A DNA stretch of 64,000 nucleotides from Ruegeria sp. A3M17 (GCF_003318255.1 NZ_QOCF01000028.1:1-64000), one strand, 5' to 3'. Shown: positions 28,744 through 39,162, counted from the first letter of the stretch. The notes: generated by a model from the sequence alone, not told the origin. Numbers and translations are program-made.

Positions 28744-30651
28744 ATGTCGGAACATGACAACAAACTGAACATTACACGCCGCGGGATGCTGGGTGCAACC
28801 GCAACCGGCGCCGTGCTGGCCGGGACCGGTCTGGGCTCAACCCTGATGACCGCGAAAGAGGCCAGTGCCGCAGCCAATGCCAATCTGCAGCCCGGCGAAC
28901 TGGACGAATATTACGGCTTCTGGTCCTCGGGTCAGACCGGTGAACTGCGTATCCTTGGCTTCCCATCCATGCGCGAGCTGATGCGAGTGCCGGTGTTCAA
29001 CCGCTGCTCGGCCACTGGTTGGGGCCAGACCAATGAATCGCTGAAAATCATGACCGATGGTCTGTTGCCGGAAACCAAGGAATTTCTCGCCAAGCGCGGC
29101 ATGAAAACCTATGACAACGGCGACCTTCACCACCCGCATATGTCGTTCACCGACGGCACCTATGATGGCCGCTACCTGTTCATGAACGACAAGGCCAACA
29201 CTCGTGTCGCCCGCGTGCGCTGCGATGTGATGAAATGCGACAAGATCACCGAGATCCCGAACGCCAAGGCGATCCACGGTCTGCGTCCGCAGAAATTCCC
29301 GCGCACCGGTTATGTCTTTGCCAATGGTGAAGATGAAACTCCGCTGGTCAACGATGGCACAGTGCTGGACGATCCGTCGCAGTACGTGAACATCTTCACC
29401 GCGCTGGACGGCGACACCATGGAGGTCGCATGGCAGGTGATCGTGTCGGGGAACCTCGACAACACGGACTGCGACTATCAGGGCAAATACGCCTATTCGA
29501 CATCATACAACTCGGAAATGGGCATGAACCTGGCCGAGATGACCGAGAACGAGCTGGACCACGTCGTTGTCTTCAACCTCGCGGAAATCGAAGCAGGGAT
29601 TGAGGCCGGTGACTATCAGGAACTGAAAGGCGTCAAGGTTCTGGACGGACGCAAGGGTCAGAACAAGAAGTACACCCGTTACATCCCGATCCCGAACTCG
29701 CCGCACGGCATCAACACCGCGCCCGACGGCAAGCACGTCTGCATCAACGGTAAGCTGTCGCCGACCGTATCGATCATGGATGTGACCAAACTGGATGCTC
29801 TGTTCGAAAGCGATGCAGACCCGCGGTCCTGCATCGTGGGTGAGCCGCAGCTGGGTCTTGGCCCGCTTCACACCGCCTATGACGGTCAGGGCAACGCTTT
29901 CACCACGCTGTTCCTCGACAGCCAGATCGTGAAGTGGAACATCGACAAGGCGATCGAGGCTTACGGTGGGGCCGATGTGGACCCGATCATCTCGAAGGTC
30001 GACGTGCATTATCAGCCAGGCCACAACTCGACCACCATGGGTGAGACCAAGGAAGCCGACGGCAAATGGCTGATTTCGATGAACAAGTTTTCGAAAGACC
30101 GGTTCCTGAACACAGGTCCGCTGAAGCCTGAAAATGAGCAGCTGATCGACATCTCATCCAACGAGATGAAGGTGGTTCACGACGGTCCGACCTTTGCCGA
30201 GCCGCATGACTCGATCATGGTTCGCGCCGACATCGTCAACCCGGTCAACGTCTGGGACCGCGCCGATGTCACATGGGAAGACGCTCGCAAACAGGCCGAG
30301 GCTGATGGAATCGATTTGGAGGACGGCGCCGAGGAGCCCATCCGGGACGGCAATAAGGTGCGGGTCTATATGACATCGCAAGCCCCGACCTTCAGCCTTG
30401 AGAAGTTCACCGTCAAACAGGGTGACGAGGTAACGGTTTACATCACCAACCTGGATGACGTGGACGACGTAACCCACGGCTTCTGCCTGGGCAACTACGG
30501 CGTCGCGATGGAAGTGGCTCCGATGGCAACCGCATCGGTCACCTTCACTGCTGACCGTCCGGGCGTGCACTGGTTCTATTGCCAGTGGTTCTGCCACGCG
30601 CTGCACATGGAAATGCGCGGCCGGATGCTGGTCGAACCGGCGGGAGCATAA
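28744..30651 (+). CDS. nosZ: nitrous oxide reductase
   Basis: This periplasmic multicopper enzyme reduces N2O to N2. The 635-residue precursor has a twin-arginine signal (TRRGMLG), making it a clade I, Tat-exported NosZ. A seven-bladed propeller carries Cu-Z histidines (DLHHPHMS near 120, PHGINT and others), and a C-terminal cupredoxin domain has the Cu-A motif [13 protein letters not shown] very strong ribosome site (AAAGGAGG) precedes the start, 13 bp after nosR. The maturation genes nosDFYLX follow. Confidence 0.98.
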   Translation: MSEHDNKLNITRRGMLGATATGAVLAGTGLGSTLMTAKEASAAANANLQPGELDEYYGFWSSGQTGELRILGFPSMRELMRVPVFNRCSATGWGQTNESLKIMTDGLLPETKEFLAKRGMKTYDNGDLHHPHMSFTDGTYDGRYLFMNDKANTRVARVRCDVMKCDKITEIPNAKAIHGLRPQKFPRTGYVFANGEDETPLVNDGTVLDDPSQYVNIFTALDGDTMEVAWQVIVSGNLDNTDCDYQGKYAYSTSYNSEMGMNLAEMTENELDHVVVFNLAEIEAGIEAGDYQELKGVKVLDGRKGQNKKYTRYIPIPNSPHGINTAPDGKHVCINGKLSPTVSIMDVTKLDALFESDADPRSCIVGEPQLGLGPLHTAYDGQGNAFTTLFLDSQIVKWNIDKAIEAYGGADVDPIISKVDVHYQPGHNSTTMGETKEADGKWLISMNKFSKDRFLNTGPLKPENEQLIDISSNEMKVVHDGPTFAEPHDSIMVRADIVNPVNVWDRADVTWEDARKQAEADGIDLEDGAEEPIRDGNKVRVYMTSQAPTFSLEKFTVKQGDEVTVYITNLDDVDDVTHGFCLGNYGVAMEVAPMATASVTFTADRPGVHWFYCQWFCHALHMEMRGRMLVEPAGA

Positions 30652-30654
30652 CCC

Positions 30655-31911
30655 ATGCGTTGGTCCCTGCTTATACCGCTCCTGCTTGGCTCGCCCCTTT
30701 GGGCGGCGGACTGGGATGTGCCCAACCGGGCGGGGGCCATCAACGAGATACTGGCGCAGGCGGCGGATGGGGACACCCTCCGCCTGAGCCCCGGTGTCTA
30801 CACCGAAACGCTTGTGCTGGGCCGGCCCGTCACCATCGACGGGCTGGGACAGGCTACCATAAACGGACAAGGTGAAGGCAGTGTCATCACCGTGACTGGG
30901 CTCGGCGTAACCGTTCGGGGTCTGACAGTGATCGGTTCCGGTTCAAGCCATGAAGGGATCGACAGCGGCATCCAACTGACCAAAACGGCCAAGGCCCCTG
31001 TGGTCGAGGATAATGTGCTGCTGGGCAATCTCTATGGCGTCGACATTCATGGTGCCAAAGACAGCATCGTTCGTGGTAACCGCATTGAAGGTCGCCAAGA
31101 CCAGCGAATGAATGACCGTGGAAACGGAGTCTATGTCTGGAACGCGCCCGGTTCGGTGGTGGATCGCAATGACATCCGCTATGGCCGCGACGGGATCTTT
31201 GTGAACTCGTCGAAAAAGAACACCTTTACCGGCAACCTGTTCCGCGACCTGCGTTTTGCGGTGCATTACATGTATGCCGACGACTCTGTTGTCAGTGACA
31301 ATGTCTCGATCGGCAACGATCTGGGCTATGCAGTGATGTTCACGACCAACGTGAAGGTCGCAGACAACGTCTCAATCGGTGACCGCGAACATGGTGTCAT
31401 GCTGAACTACGCCAACAAGAGCGAGATCACCGGCAACGTCGTGATCGGTGCCAAGGAAAAATGCACCTTCCTTTATAACTCCAACAAGAACGAATTCACC
31501 GACAACTGGTTCGAGGGATGCGGCATCGGCATCCACTTTACCGCTGGCAGCGAGCGCAACCGCATCGTTGGCAACGCGTTCATCGGGAATCGGACTCAGG
31601 TGAAATACGTCTCGACCAAATGGGTCGAGTGGTCCCAAGACGGGCGCGGCAATTACTGGTCCGATTTTGCCGCCTATGATGTGGATGGCGACGGCATCGC
31701 TGACGCCCCTTACCGCCCCAATGACAGTATGGACCATGTGCTGTGGACCCAACCCGCAGCCAAACTTTTGCTCGGCTCCCCTGCCGTGCAGCTAGTGCGC
31801 TGGTCCCAATCGGCCTTCCCGGCGCTGTTGCCGGGCGGTGTGATGGACACCAACCCATTGATGCAAGCCCCTGAACCCCCAGCTATGAAAAAGGTGCCTC
31901 ATGACGGATAA
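30655..31911 (+). CDS. nosD: NosD, periplasmic copper-processing/sulfide-handling protein
   Basis: A 418-residue protein with a signal peptide (ending LWA/AD) and a right-handed parallel beta-helix of CASH/carbohydrate-binding type, seen as repeats built on N-x-(I/V)-x-x-N turns. With the NosFY ABC transporter it supplies sulfur for the Cu-Z site of NosZ and hands over copper from NosL. It starts 3 bp after nosZ and overlaps nosF by 11 bases. Confidence 0.94.
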   Translation: MRWSLLIPLLLGSPLWAADWDVPNRAGAINEILAQAADGDTLRLSPGVYTETLVLGRPVTIDGLGQATINGQGEGSVITVTGLGVTVRGLTVIGSGSSHEGIDSGIQLTKTAKAPVVEDNVLLGNLYGVDIHGAKDSIVRGNRIEGRQDQRMNDRGNGVYVWNAPGSVVDRNDIRYGRDGIFVNSSKKNTFTGNLFRDLRFAVHYMYADDSVVSDNVSIGNDLGYAVMFTTNVKVADNVSIGDREHGVMLNYANKSEITGNVVIGAKEKCTFLYNSNKNEFTDNWFEGCGIGIHFTAGSERNRIVGNAFIGNRTQVKYVSTKWVEWSQDGRGNYWSDFAAYDVDGDGIADAPYRPNDSMDHVLWTQPAAKLLLGSPAVQLVRWSQSAFPALLPGGVMDTNPLMQAPEPPAMKKVPHDG

Positions 31912-32794
31912 GGCCCTGAGTATTACCCAAGTCAGCAAGGACCGAGGTAAAACCCGTGTTCTTGACGAAATCACCCTGTCTCTTGCCCCTGGTCAGCGCG
32001 TCGCGCTGCTGGGCCATAACGGCGCGGGCAAGTCGACCCTGATCAAATCCATCCTTGGTCTGACGCCGATCCACGACGGAACCATCCGGATCGGCGTCGC
32101 CGCTCCCGGCAGTGCGCAGGCGCGGCGCGAAACGGCCTATCTACCCGAGGCTGTGTCTTTCCATCCGGCACTTACGGGCCGAGAACAGCTGACCCTGTTC
32201 GCGCAGCTCTCCGGGTCCAAGGTCGATGTCCCCTGCCTGCTGGACCGCGTGGGCCTTAGCGACGCTCTGGACCGCCGGATCGGAACCTACTCCAAAGGCA
32301 TGCGCCAACGTCTGGGTCTGGCGCAAGTGCTGCTGGGCCAGCCGAAAGTGGCGCTGTTGGATGAGCCGACGAGCGGGTTGGACCCGATCTCGCGGCAAGA
32401 TCTTTATGCCATCATCGATGAATTGGCCGGGCAGGGCACAGCGGTCCTGATCGCGTCCCACGCTCTGACCGAGGTCGAGGCCCGCACCGACCGCATTGCG
32501 ATCATGCGGAAGGGGCGGATGGTCGCGGATGACACTCTGACCAATCTGTCTGCCCTGGCTGGCCTGCCGATCCGGCTGAAAGTGCGTGCCAGCGCCAACC
32601 CCGAAGCACTTGCCGCCGAATTAGGTGGTAAACGGATAAATGGCGCGTCGATCGAAATGCTCTGCACACCCGATGACAAGATGGAGGCGCTGCGCCGCAT
32701 CGCCGGGATGGGCGACGCCGTGGCGGATGTGGAAATGACCCCGCCCAAACTTGAAGACCTCTACCGCCATTACGCACAGGAGGAGATGCAATGA
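31901..32794 (+). CDS. nosF: NosF, ABC transporter ATPase for NosZ maturation
   Basis: A 297-residue ABC ATPase: Walker A GHNGAGKST (about 40), a modified signature YSKGMRQRL, Walker B VALLDEPTSGLDP and a switch His in IASHALTEVE. It pairs with NosY and NosD to assemble the copper-sulfur centre of nitrous oxide reductase. It overlaps nosY by four bases. Confidence 0.94.
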   Translation: MTDKALSITQVSKDRGKTRVLDEITLSLAPGQRVALLGHNGAGKSTLIKSILGLTPIHDGTIRIGVAAPGSAQARRETAYLPEAVSFHPALTGREQLTLFAQLSGSKVDVPCLLDRVGLSDALDRRIGTYSKGMRQRLGLAQVLLGQPKVALLDEPTSGLDPISRQDLYAIIDELAGQGTAVLIASHALTEVEARTDRIAIMRKGRMVADDTLTNLSALAGLPIRLKVRASANPEALAAELGGKRINGASIEMLCTPDDKMEALRRIAGMGDAVADVEMTPPKLEDLYRHYAQEEMQ

Positions 32795-33612
32795 CCCGCT
32801 TCCTCGCCATCACCCGCACCGAAATGTTGATCCTGCGCCGCAACCGTTGGCTGTTGATGGCCACGCTGATCATGGTGCTGTTCGCCTTGGCCCTGACCTT
32901 TGCAGGCAGCGCGCCGACCGGCACGCTGGGCGTCGATATGCTGACCGTCTCGGTCGCCTCGATGACCACGCTTTCGGTCTATCTTGCACCGCTGCTGGCG
33001 CTGATGATCGCTTTCGACGCCATCGCAGGCGACGTGGACCGGGGCAGTCTGTCGTTGCTGCTGTCCTACCCTGCCGGGCGCGGAGAAATCCTGCTTGGCA
33101 AGTTCGCCGCTCATCTCGCCGCTTTGGCCTTTGCCATGACCATCGGCTTCGGCACCGCTGGTGCGGTCGCCGCTTGGTTCGGCGGCGCGGGCCCCGAAAG
33201 CCTGATGGCTCTGGCGCGCCTAATCCTTACCTCCATCTTGCTGGGCGCCGTTTTTCTGGCGCTGGGATACCTGCTGTCTGCTCTGGCAAGGGGCGCTACG
33301 GCGGCGGCAGGTCTGTCGGCCGGGCTTTGGCTGGTCTTTGTCGTCCTCTATGATCTTGGCTTGTTGGGAGCCGTGGTCATGGACGAGGGCGGCACATTCA
33401 CCCAATCCGTCTTTCCATGGGTGATGGTGGCCAACCCGGCCGACGCATTTCGGCTGTGGAACATCGCCGCGACCGAAGGCGTCGCAATGGCGTCCGGCAT
33501 GACCGGTGCGGCCCAAGCCCTGCCCGTCTGGGCCGCGCCCGCCTCGCTGCTGATCTGGCCGATACTGGGCTTTGCCCTTGCCCGCGCAGCCTTCCGGAGG
33601 GTTGAACCATGA
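32791..33612 (+). CDS. nosY: NosY, ABC transporter permease for NosZ maturation
   Basis: A 273-residue membrane protein with six hydrophobic segments of the ABC-2 type and the conserved GDVDRGSLSLLLSYPAGR loop. It forms the membrane part of the NosDFY complex. ATGA overlaps with nosF and nosL show translational coupling. Confidence 0.93.
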   Translation: MTRFLAITRTEMLILRRNRWLLMATLIMVLFALALTFAGSAPTGTLGVDMLTVSVASMTTLSVYLAPLLALMIAFDAIAGDVDRGSLSLLLSYPAGRGEILLGKFAAHLAALAFAMTIGFGTAGAVAAWFGGAGPESLMALARLILTSILLGAVFLALGYLLSALARGATAAAGLSAGLWLVFVVLYDLGLLGAVVMDEGGTFTQSVFPWVMVANPADAFRLWNIAATEGVAMASGMTGAAQALPVWAAPASLLIWPILGFALARAAFRRVEP

Positions 33613-34124
33613 AACGTCTTGTGCTGATTGCGCTGATTGCCTTGACGGCTTGCAAAGAGGAAGTCGCCGTTGCCCCCGACCCGGTTGATCTGACTCGCGA
33701 TGCGCTGAGCTTCTTCTGCCAAATGAACATCGCCGAGCATGGCGGACCCAAAGGGCAAATCCACCTGGAAGGATACCCCACGCCGCTGTTTTTTGCGCAG
33801 GTGCGGGACATGGTAGCCTATCTTAAAAGCCCCGAACGGGACGCTGATATCACCGCTGTCTATGTCAGCGATATGAGCGTTGCAACCAACTGGCGTCAGC
33901 CAGGCATCTCGAATTGGATCGACGCCGACGGCGCGACATTTGTTGTCGGCTCCAACGTGGCAGGCGGCATGGGTGCGCGTGAGGTGGTGCCATTTTCCAA
34001 CCCAGACGATGCCGCATCATTCATCGATCAGTATGGCGGTGCCGCTCTGCCCTTGTCCGAGATCCCTGATACCGAGGTGCTAGGCCCGGTCGATCTGGGC
34101 TTACTACTGGAGACACCCGCATGA
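33609..34124 (+). CDS. nosL: NosL, copper-chaperone lipoprotein
   Basis: A 171-residue lipoprotein (lipobox LTAC, Cys at about 15) of the NosL/MerB-like fold. The conserved FCQMNI motif supplies Cys/Met for Cu(I), with a second Met patch downstream (SDMSV). NosL delivers copper to NosDFY and NosZ at the outer face of the periplasm. It overlaps nosY and nosX by four bases each. Confidence 0.92.
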   Translation: MKRLVLIALIALTACKEEVAVAPDPVDLTRDALSFFCQMNIAEHGGPKGQIHLEGYPTPLFFAQVRDMVAYLKSPERDADITAVYVSDMSVATNWRQPGISNWIDADGATFVVGSNVAGGMGAREVVPFSNPDDAASFIDQYGGAALPLSEIPDTEVLGPVDLGLLLETPA

Positions 34125-35014
34125 CCTTTCTGTCCCGCCGCCGGTTTCTGACCATCTCGGCTGCAAGCGCGGCCTGCCCTGCAATCGCTAGCCCTGATAC
34201 AGCGGCACGGTGGCGCGGTTCCGCGTTGGGCGCACCAGCAAGCATGCAATTGGTCGGGCTGACAGATGTCCAAGCCCACCCGATTTTTGCCGCCATTGAA
34301 GCAGAAGTCACACGGCTGGAGGATATCTTCAGCCTGTACCGCCCGGATTCCCAACTCTCACGCCTGAACCGCGACGGGTATCTGGCGCATCCGGCACCAG
34401 AGATGTTGGACCTGCTCAGCCTGTGCACGGTTTTGCACGAGAATTCCGGGGGCGCATTCGACCCAACAATCCAACCTCTCTGGACTGCTTTGGTAAGCGG
34501 TACCGACACAGCTAACGCCCGGAAAACCATCGGATGGAACAAGGTCTCGGTTAACAGTGATGTCGTGCGCCTGCCCTATCCCGGCCATTCGGCGCTGACT
34601 CTGAATGGAATAGCGCAAGGGGCAATCACGGATCGCATCGCCGCCCTGCTCATCTCAAAGGGGCTGCAAGACATTTTGGTCGATATGGGGGAAATCGCGG
34701 CCTTCGGACAACGTCACGATGGGCGCGATTGGCAAGTCGGTTTGGCAGGCCCCGAAAGCCAGATTACAAAGCGTATCTTTCTGCGCGACCGAGCTGTTGC
34801 GACCTCTGATTCCGCTAACCTGATGCTGACTGACGCTCACGGTCACATCCTCAGCCCCACCGGGCAAACACCAGCGCGCCGGGTTTTGTCGGTATCTGCA
34901 AACTCCGCAGCGCTCGCCGATGGACTTTCAACTACCCTGTGCGCACTGTCTGACAAAGATCTGCCAAACGTTCTGAACCGTTTCCAAGATGCGCGACTGG
35001 AGATGAAAGTCTGA
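34121..35014 (+). CDS. nosX: NosX, ApbE-type FMN transferase
   Basis: A 297-residue ApbE-family protein with a twin-arginine signal (SRRRFLTIS). The substrate motifs GGAFDPTIQPLW, GIAQGAITDRIA and VDMGEIAAFG are visible. It is expected to attach FMN covalently to the threonine of the SGATVT motif in NosR. It is the last nos gene, and the genomic island begins 83 bp after it. Confidence 0.93.
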   Translation: MTFLSRRRFLTISAASAACPAIASPDTAARWRGSALGAPASMQLVGLTDVQAHPIFAAIEAEVTRLEDIFSLYRPDSQLSRLNRDGYLAHPAPEMLDLLSLCTVLHENSGGAFDPTIQPLWTALVSGTDTANARKTIGWNKVSVNSDVVRLPYPGHSALTLNGIAQGAITDRIAALLISKGLQDILVDMGEIAAFGQRHDGRDWQVGLAGPESQITKRIFLRDRAVATSDSANLMLTDAHGHILSPTGQTPARRVLSVSANSAALADGLSTTLCALSDKDLPNVLNRFQDARLEMKV

Positions 35015-35096
35015 CCCGGACCGCACGCGTCGGACATAAACGTCGCGCATCATCGGCAACAAATGAATTCGCGATTACTACCAATTCAGAGTGTAA

Positions 35097-35114
35097 TGGC
35101 GGAGACGAAGGGAT
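35097..35114. repeat. left attachment site (attL), 18-bp direct repeat of tRNA-Ser 3' end
   Basis: TGGCGGAGACGAAGGGAT, identical to 52472-52489. It is the displaced 3' end of the target tRNA gene (acceptor stem and part of the T arm), 82 bp after nosX. The match stops at the next base. Confidence 0.93.
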
Positions 35115-35239
35115 CAATACTTAACCTATAAGCCACTGTTAATAAACATTAAAAAAACTAAGATTTTATTTTGTACCACATTTCGCACCCCATCTTGCAA
35201 ATTTACCATGCCGAACGGTTTCAATGCGGCGAAACAGTA
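35115..35239. other. A/T-rich island edge with candidate integrase arm-type site
   Basis: This 125-bp A/T-rich stretch holds no gene. GTACCACATTTC at 35173-35184 matches GTACCACAATTC at 52329-52340, beside the integrase start, in 11 of 12 positions and in the same orientation. Arm-type binding sites for the integrase are a plausible reading. Confidence 0.4.
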
Positions 35240-36118
35240 TCACTCAAATTCTTCGTCACAAAACCAGTTCGAACTTACTAACGCAGAATAGAGCACCCTC
35301 TTCCAACCATTGATTGGCAACCCTGGTTCATTTGCGGCCACAGCAAGGTGCTCTCTAAATTGATCCGGACTCAAGCTGCTCAGTGAGGACCGCCTTTGCG
35401 AAATGAGCGGGCTAATCTCTGACCATACCCGAGATCGATAACGCGACCCCAACTTACAAGCTTCGAAATGAGCAGCGACACGTAGCCTATCCTTCTCAGG
35501 CCAATCCGCAGGCGGGTTCGCGGCATAGTCAACTGCCAACGGGTCGCCGGGGCGAACAGAAGCAAACAACCACTTTGTGGTAAAGAAGTGATCTTCGTCC
35601 AAATATGGATGCAATGGTTGCAAATGTTCGTCGGTCGGAAAGCTTGCACCCATACCTTTATTGCAAACTTGGCATGCGGGCACCAAGTTGACCGGCATCA
35701 CAGAATAGGTGGGAAAGTAGGCTTTCGGCAGAAAATGGTCGGCTGTTCCAAGTTCACCTACCTCGCCCATCTCGCCAATTCCACCGCAATATGGACATTC
35801 ATCGCGGGCAGAAACCTTGATCTGATCATAGATCCTTCTTGGTTCTCCACGCGACTTAACAACGCCTTCATCATACAGAGCCACCAACTCCCCTTTAGAA
35901 AGCGTACCAACAACGATTGCATCCGGATGTCCGTGAGCAGCCCTTGGAAGGTTGCACCAAGTTTTTGTTTGCGAATTTTCATCAAACAAGTGGAACGCTT
36001 CGACTACCGTCGGTCGATTTTCTTCGAATTTCGCTCGAAGTGCTTCATCTGCTAGGCCAGCTACACTAGAATCATACAAAGCCGCCGACTCGTATGCCGG
36101 TAAGTCTAGCCTCTTCAT
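35240..36118 (-). CDS. HNH endonuclease paired with the upstream ATPase (Septu PtuB-like)
   Basis: A 292-residue protein with a zinc-bound HNH nuclease core: CPYC (Cys108, Cys111), the catalytic TADHFLPK (Asp127-His128) and NLVPACQVCNKG (Asn144, Cys149, Cys152, Asn153). Its ATG overlaps the stop of the ATPase gene (ATGA). An ATPase followed by an HNH nuclease is the layout of the Septu anti-phage system (PtuA-PtuB) and of related two-gene modules. Residues 160-292 match nothing I recognise. It is the gene closest to the left island end. Confidence 0.8.
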   Translation of the reverse strand: MKRLDLPAYESAALYDSSVAGLADEALRAKFEENRPTVVEAFHLFDENSQTKTWCNLPRAAHGHPDAIVVGTLSKGELVALYDEGVVKSRGEPRRIYDQIKVSARDECPYCGGIGEMGEVGELGTADHFLPKAYFPTYSVMPVNLVPACQVCNKGMGASFPTDEHLQPLHPYLDEDHFFTTKWLFASVRPGDPLAVDYAANPPADWPEKDRLRVAAHFEACKLGSRYRSRVWSEISPLISQRRSSLSSLSPDQFREHLAVAANEPGLPINGWKRVLYSALVSSNWFCDEEFE

Positions 36119-37641
36119 TCGTCGAAGGGCTCCTCATCGCGATTGATAATCATCGCTCTGAGAATTCCTCTTGCCTCATTACCTAGACTATCACCTAGCT
36201 CAGCGACAATTTCCTCATAGCTACCGCCGCGGCCAACCAAATCGGATAGTACGGTATGGAAACCAGATCGGGTGACCTCAAGGCCAAAGACATCCCGTGT
36301 CAACACACCGACGTTTTCACCAAAAGTTTCTGAATCGGGACGTTTTTTCTCGGAAGCAAGCTTGCTGCGAAAAACCTTCCAAACGCATGATCGGGGAATT
36401 TCCTGCAATACAACCGGCGAATGGGTCGCAATAATCGCAACCGCATTTCGCATATGAAGTAGCTGGCTGAGGCTTCGCATTAAGGCAGAGAGCAAAGGCG
36501 GATGGAGATGGCTTTCCGGTTCGTCAAAGAGCACAAGTGTCTTCTCTTCCACTTTGGCAACCAAGAGGGTCATCGTAAGGAGTACAACTGCGTGACCAGA
36601 GCTCATCTTCCCGATCAAGAAAAGCGCCCGGTTCCTCAGTTCATCACCCCGCAAGTCAGTCAGCGAAGATAGTTGCATATCGGCAAAATTCTCGTCGCTT
36701 TGGAGAGTTTCAATGGCCTGAACCCAGCGGTTTCTTCTCAAGTCATCGTCTAAGCAAAATGCAAGGCCTTCAGCGAATTCTTCGAAAATGGCATCCTTTG
36801 ACTTAATGATAGCGCCATCGTCGCCCGCGTAGTCCGTCAGCCCAATGTAGGTATATGGGGTGTGGTCTCCGTCTTCCGGCAGATCAAACGGGTCGAACGC
36901 GCTGAATGCGACTGACACCAGGCTTGGGAAATAGCCGTTATCTTTTGATAAGTTGCCGAACGGACCTGATGTGTAAAAATGTGCATCAGTTTCCACTTCG
37001 TCAGCAATCGCCTTGACCATAGAGTTCAACAGGGTCGTCTTACCGACGCCGTTTCGACCTATCACCGCATGCATGTTTGTACTGGGCGTAGAACTTGCCC
37101 TAACGCTGAACTTGAGGTCGAAGCCCGCGAACTTTTCCGCAGGAGGAAGGCAGAAGCCAAACTTGAAATCTGTTAGGAGCACATCGCCCCTCAGCACACT
37201 GGCGAACTGGTCCCGTACTTTACTTATTGAGATCGAACGTAGATGAGAGATGTCAAAAACACTTTCGTTTTTCGCAGCTTCCAACAGTGTCTGATCCCAA
37301 ACAACATCTCGAATACCGGTCAAGAAGCCGGCCCTCCAATTTTCAGAAAAGTTGGAGAAAAGGTTCTTGTAGTAGTCGACATCCATGCCAAGTGAGAAAA
37401 AGGTCTCATCGAGAGAGTCAAAACTGTCACCTAGTTTTTCGTAAGTCGCTACTTCCTTGGTCTGACCAAAGAAGCCAATCCTCACACTCGATAGCTCGTG
37501 TTTAACACCGTTTTCATCGAAGGCGAAAACACCAAAGCTTGTGACAAACGAGTAATCGTTCCAATGATCAATTATGAGGTAAACTTCGTTACATCCTGAT
37601 GATGGCGGCCCACTTCGTGCCGGGAGAACGTGAAATCTCAT
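36115..37641 (-). CDS. AAA/ABC-type ATPase of a two-gene defence module (Septu PtuA-like)
   Basis: A 508-residue ATPase with Walker A GRNGVGKT at 195-202, a reduced ABC-like signature MSSGH (346-350), Walker B TLVLFDEPES at 368-377 and a switch region IATHSPVVLQ. These features fit the SMC/ABC-like ATPases used with nucleases in defence (PtuA, OLD, AbiEii-like). The N-terminal extension of about 190 residues (with DHWNDYSFVTSF and DVDYYKNLFSNF) is unlike the classical Septu ATPase as I know it, so it may represent a separate subtype. It begins 33 bp after hsdM in the same direction, so it is probably part of the restriction operon. Confidence 0.8.
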   Translation of the reverse strand: MRFHVLPARSGPPSSGCNEVYLIIDHWNDYSFVTSFGVFAFDENGVKHELSSVRIGFFGQTKEVATYEKLGDSFDSLDETFFSLGMDVDYYKNLFSNFSENWRAGFLTGIRDVVWDQTLLEAAKNESVFDISHLRSISISKVRDQFASVLRGDVLLTDFKFGFCLPPAEKFAGFDLKFSVRASSTPSTNMHAVIGRNGVGKTTLLNSMVKAIADEVETDAHFYTSGPFGNLSKDNGYFPSLVSVAFSAFDPFDLPEDGDHTPYTYIGLTDYAGDDGAIIKSKDAIFEEFAEGLAFCLDDDLRRNRWVQAIETLQSDENFADMQLSSLTDLRGDELRNRALFLIGKMSSGHAVVLLTMTLLVAKVEEKTLVLFDEPESHLHPPLLSALMRSLSQLLHMRNAVAIIATHSPVVLQEIPRSCVWKVFRSKLASEKKRPDSETFGENVGVLTRDVFGLEVTRSGFHTVLSDLVGRGGSYEEIVAELGDSLGNEARGILRAMIINRDEEPFDE

Positions 37642-37674
37642 GTCTCACATTCCAGTGCGGTATTGAAACCCATT

Positions 37675-39162
37675 TCAAACGTCCTCCATCAGTTCCGCTC
37701 GAACGTTTCGGAAGCTCTCCAGCCCTGCCTGCAACTCATCAATAATCTCTTCCGCAAGGACATCCGGCGCGGGCAAGTTGTCCATGTCCGTCAAGCTCTT
37801 GTCCTTAAGCCAGAACACATCGAGGCTGGCCTTGTCTCTGTCGAGAAGCTCTTTCAGCGGGTACTTCCGCCAGCGCCCGTCTGGCGTTTCCTTAGACCAA
37901 GATTCGGCCCGTCCGTGCATCTCGCCAGCTTTGAAACACGCCACGAAGTCCGACAGATGGGCATAGGTCATCGGCTTTTTCTTCAACGTGTGATGCACGT
38001 TCGTGCGGTAGTCGTAGAACCAGACCTCTTTTGTCTGGGCATCCGGGCTCGCCGGTTTGTTGTCGAAGAACAGGACATTCGCCTTCACGCCTTGCGCATA
38101 AAAGATACCTGTTGGCAGGCGTAAAATGGTGTGCAGATCGGTGGATTGCAGCAACTTGCGCCGCACCGTCTCACCCGCGCCGCCCTCGAACAGCACATTG
38201 TCTGGCACCACCACAGCTGCGCGACCGGTACTCTTGAGCATCGACCGTATGTGTTGGACAAAGTTCAGCTGCTTGTTCGATGTAGTCGCCCAGAAATCTT
38301 GACGATTGTAGGTCAGATCATCCGTTTCCTGCTCGCCCTCGTCATTGGTGAAGCTCATTGAGCTTTTCTTGCCAAACGGCGGGTTCGCTAGGACGTAGTC
38401 AAAGGTCTGAGTTGAAGCGGTCACCAACGCATCGTTGGGCGATACAAGGCTGTCACCATCAATCTCGCCGATATTGTGCAGCATCATGTTCATCAGGCAC
38501 ATCCGGCGCGTATTGGCGACGATCTCATTCCCGAAAAAAGTATCGTGTTTAAGGAACGCCTTCTGATCTCGGTCCAGAGCACCGCGTTTTGGGTCATTAA
38601 GATAGTCGTATGCAGCAAGAAAAAAGCCACCGGTTCCGCAAGCTGGATCCGCGATTGTCTTGCCCGGTTCCGGCGACAGGCATTCCACCATTGCTGAAAT
38701 CAGGGAACGAGGCGTAAAGTACTGGCCTGCACCAGATTTCGTATCTTCGGCGTTCTTCTCCAAAAGCCCTTCGTACACATCGCCCTTAACGTCTGCGCCC
38801 AGCATCACCCAATCGACACCATCCACCATGTCGATTAACCGATAGAGCTTCGCCGGATCCTGAATCTTGTTCTGCGCCTTCGTGAAAATCTGCCCCAACA
38901 TCCCCGACTTAGTGCCAAGCGACCGAAGTAGATCGACGTAGTGAACCTCAAGCTCTGCGCCGCGCTTTGCCTTAAGCGAAGCCCAGTCATATCCTTCCGG
39001 TACTCCGACGCTCCGACTATGCGGCGGCTTGGCGTACTCGTCCGCCATCTTAAGGAAAATCAGATAAGTCAGCTGCTCAAGATAATCACCATATCCGACG
39101 CCGTCATCGCGTAGGGTTGTGCAGAAGCTCCACACTTTTGAAACAATGGGGGCCGTATTCAT
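37675..39162 (-). CDS. hsdM: type I restriction-modification DNA methyltransferase subunit
   Basis: A 495-residue N6-adenine methyltransferase with the N-terminal HsdM helical domain, SAM motif I IADPACGTGGFFLAAYDYL (about 160) and catalytic motif IV NPPFGKKSSM. It modifies the host recognition sites and forms the M2S core with HsdS. It overlaps the GIY-YIG gene by four bases and is followed by the ATPase gene. The order here is R-S-GIY-M, with M last. Confidence 0.95.
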   Translation of the reverse strand: MNTAPIVSKVWSFCTTLRDDGVGYGDYLEQLTYLIFLKMADEYAKPPHSRSVGVPEGYDWASLKAKRGAELEVHYVDLLRSLGTKSGMLGQIFTKAQNKIQDPAKLYRLIDMVDGVDWVMLGADVKGDVYEGLLEKNAEDTKSGAGQYFTPRSLISAMVECLSPEPGKTIADPACGTGGFFLAAYDYLNDPKRGALDRDQKAFLKHDTFFGNEIVANTRRMCLMNMMLHNIGEIDGDSLVSPNDALVTASTQTFDYVLANPPFGKKSSMSFTNDEGEQETDDLTYNRQDFWATTSNKQLNFVQHIRSMLKSTGRAAVVVPDNVLFEGGAGETVRRKLLQSTDLHTILRLPTGIFYAQGVKANVLFFDNKPASPDAQTKEVWFYDYRTNVHHTLKKKPMTYAHLSDFVACFKAGEMHGRAESWSKETPDGRWRKYPLKELLDRDKASLDVFWLKDKSLTDMDNLPAPDVLAEEIIDELQAGLESFRNVRAELMEDV

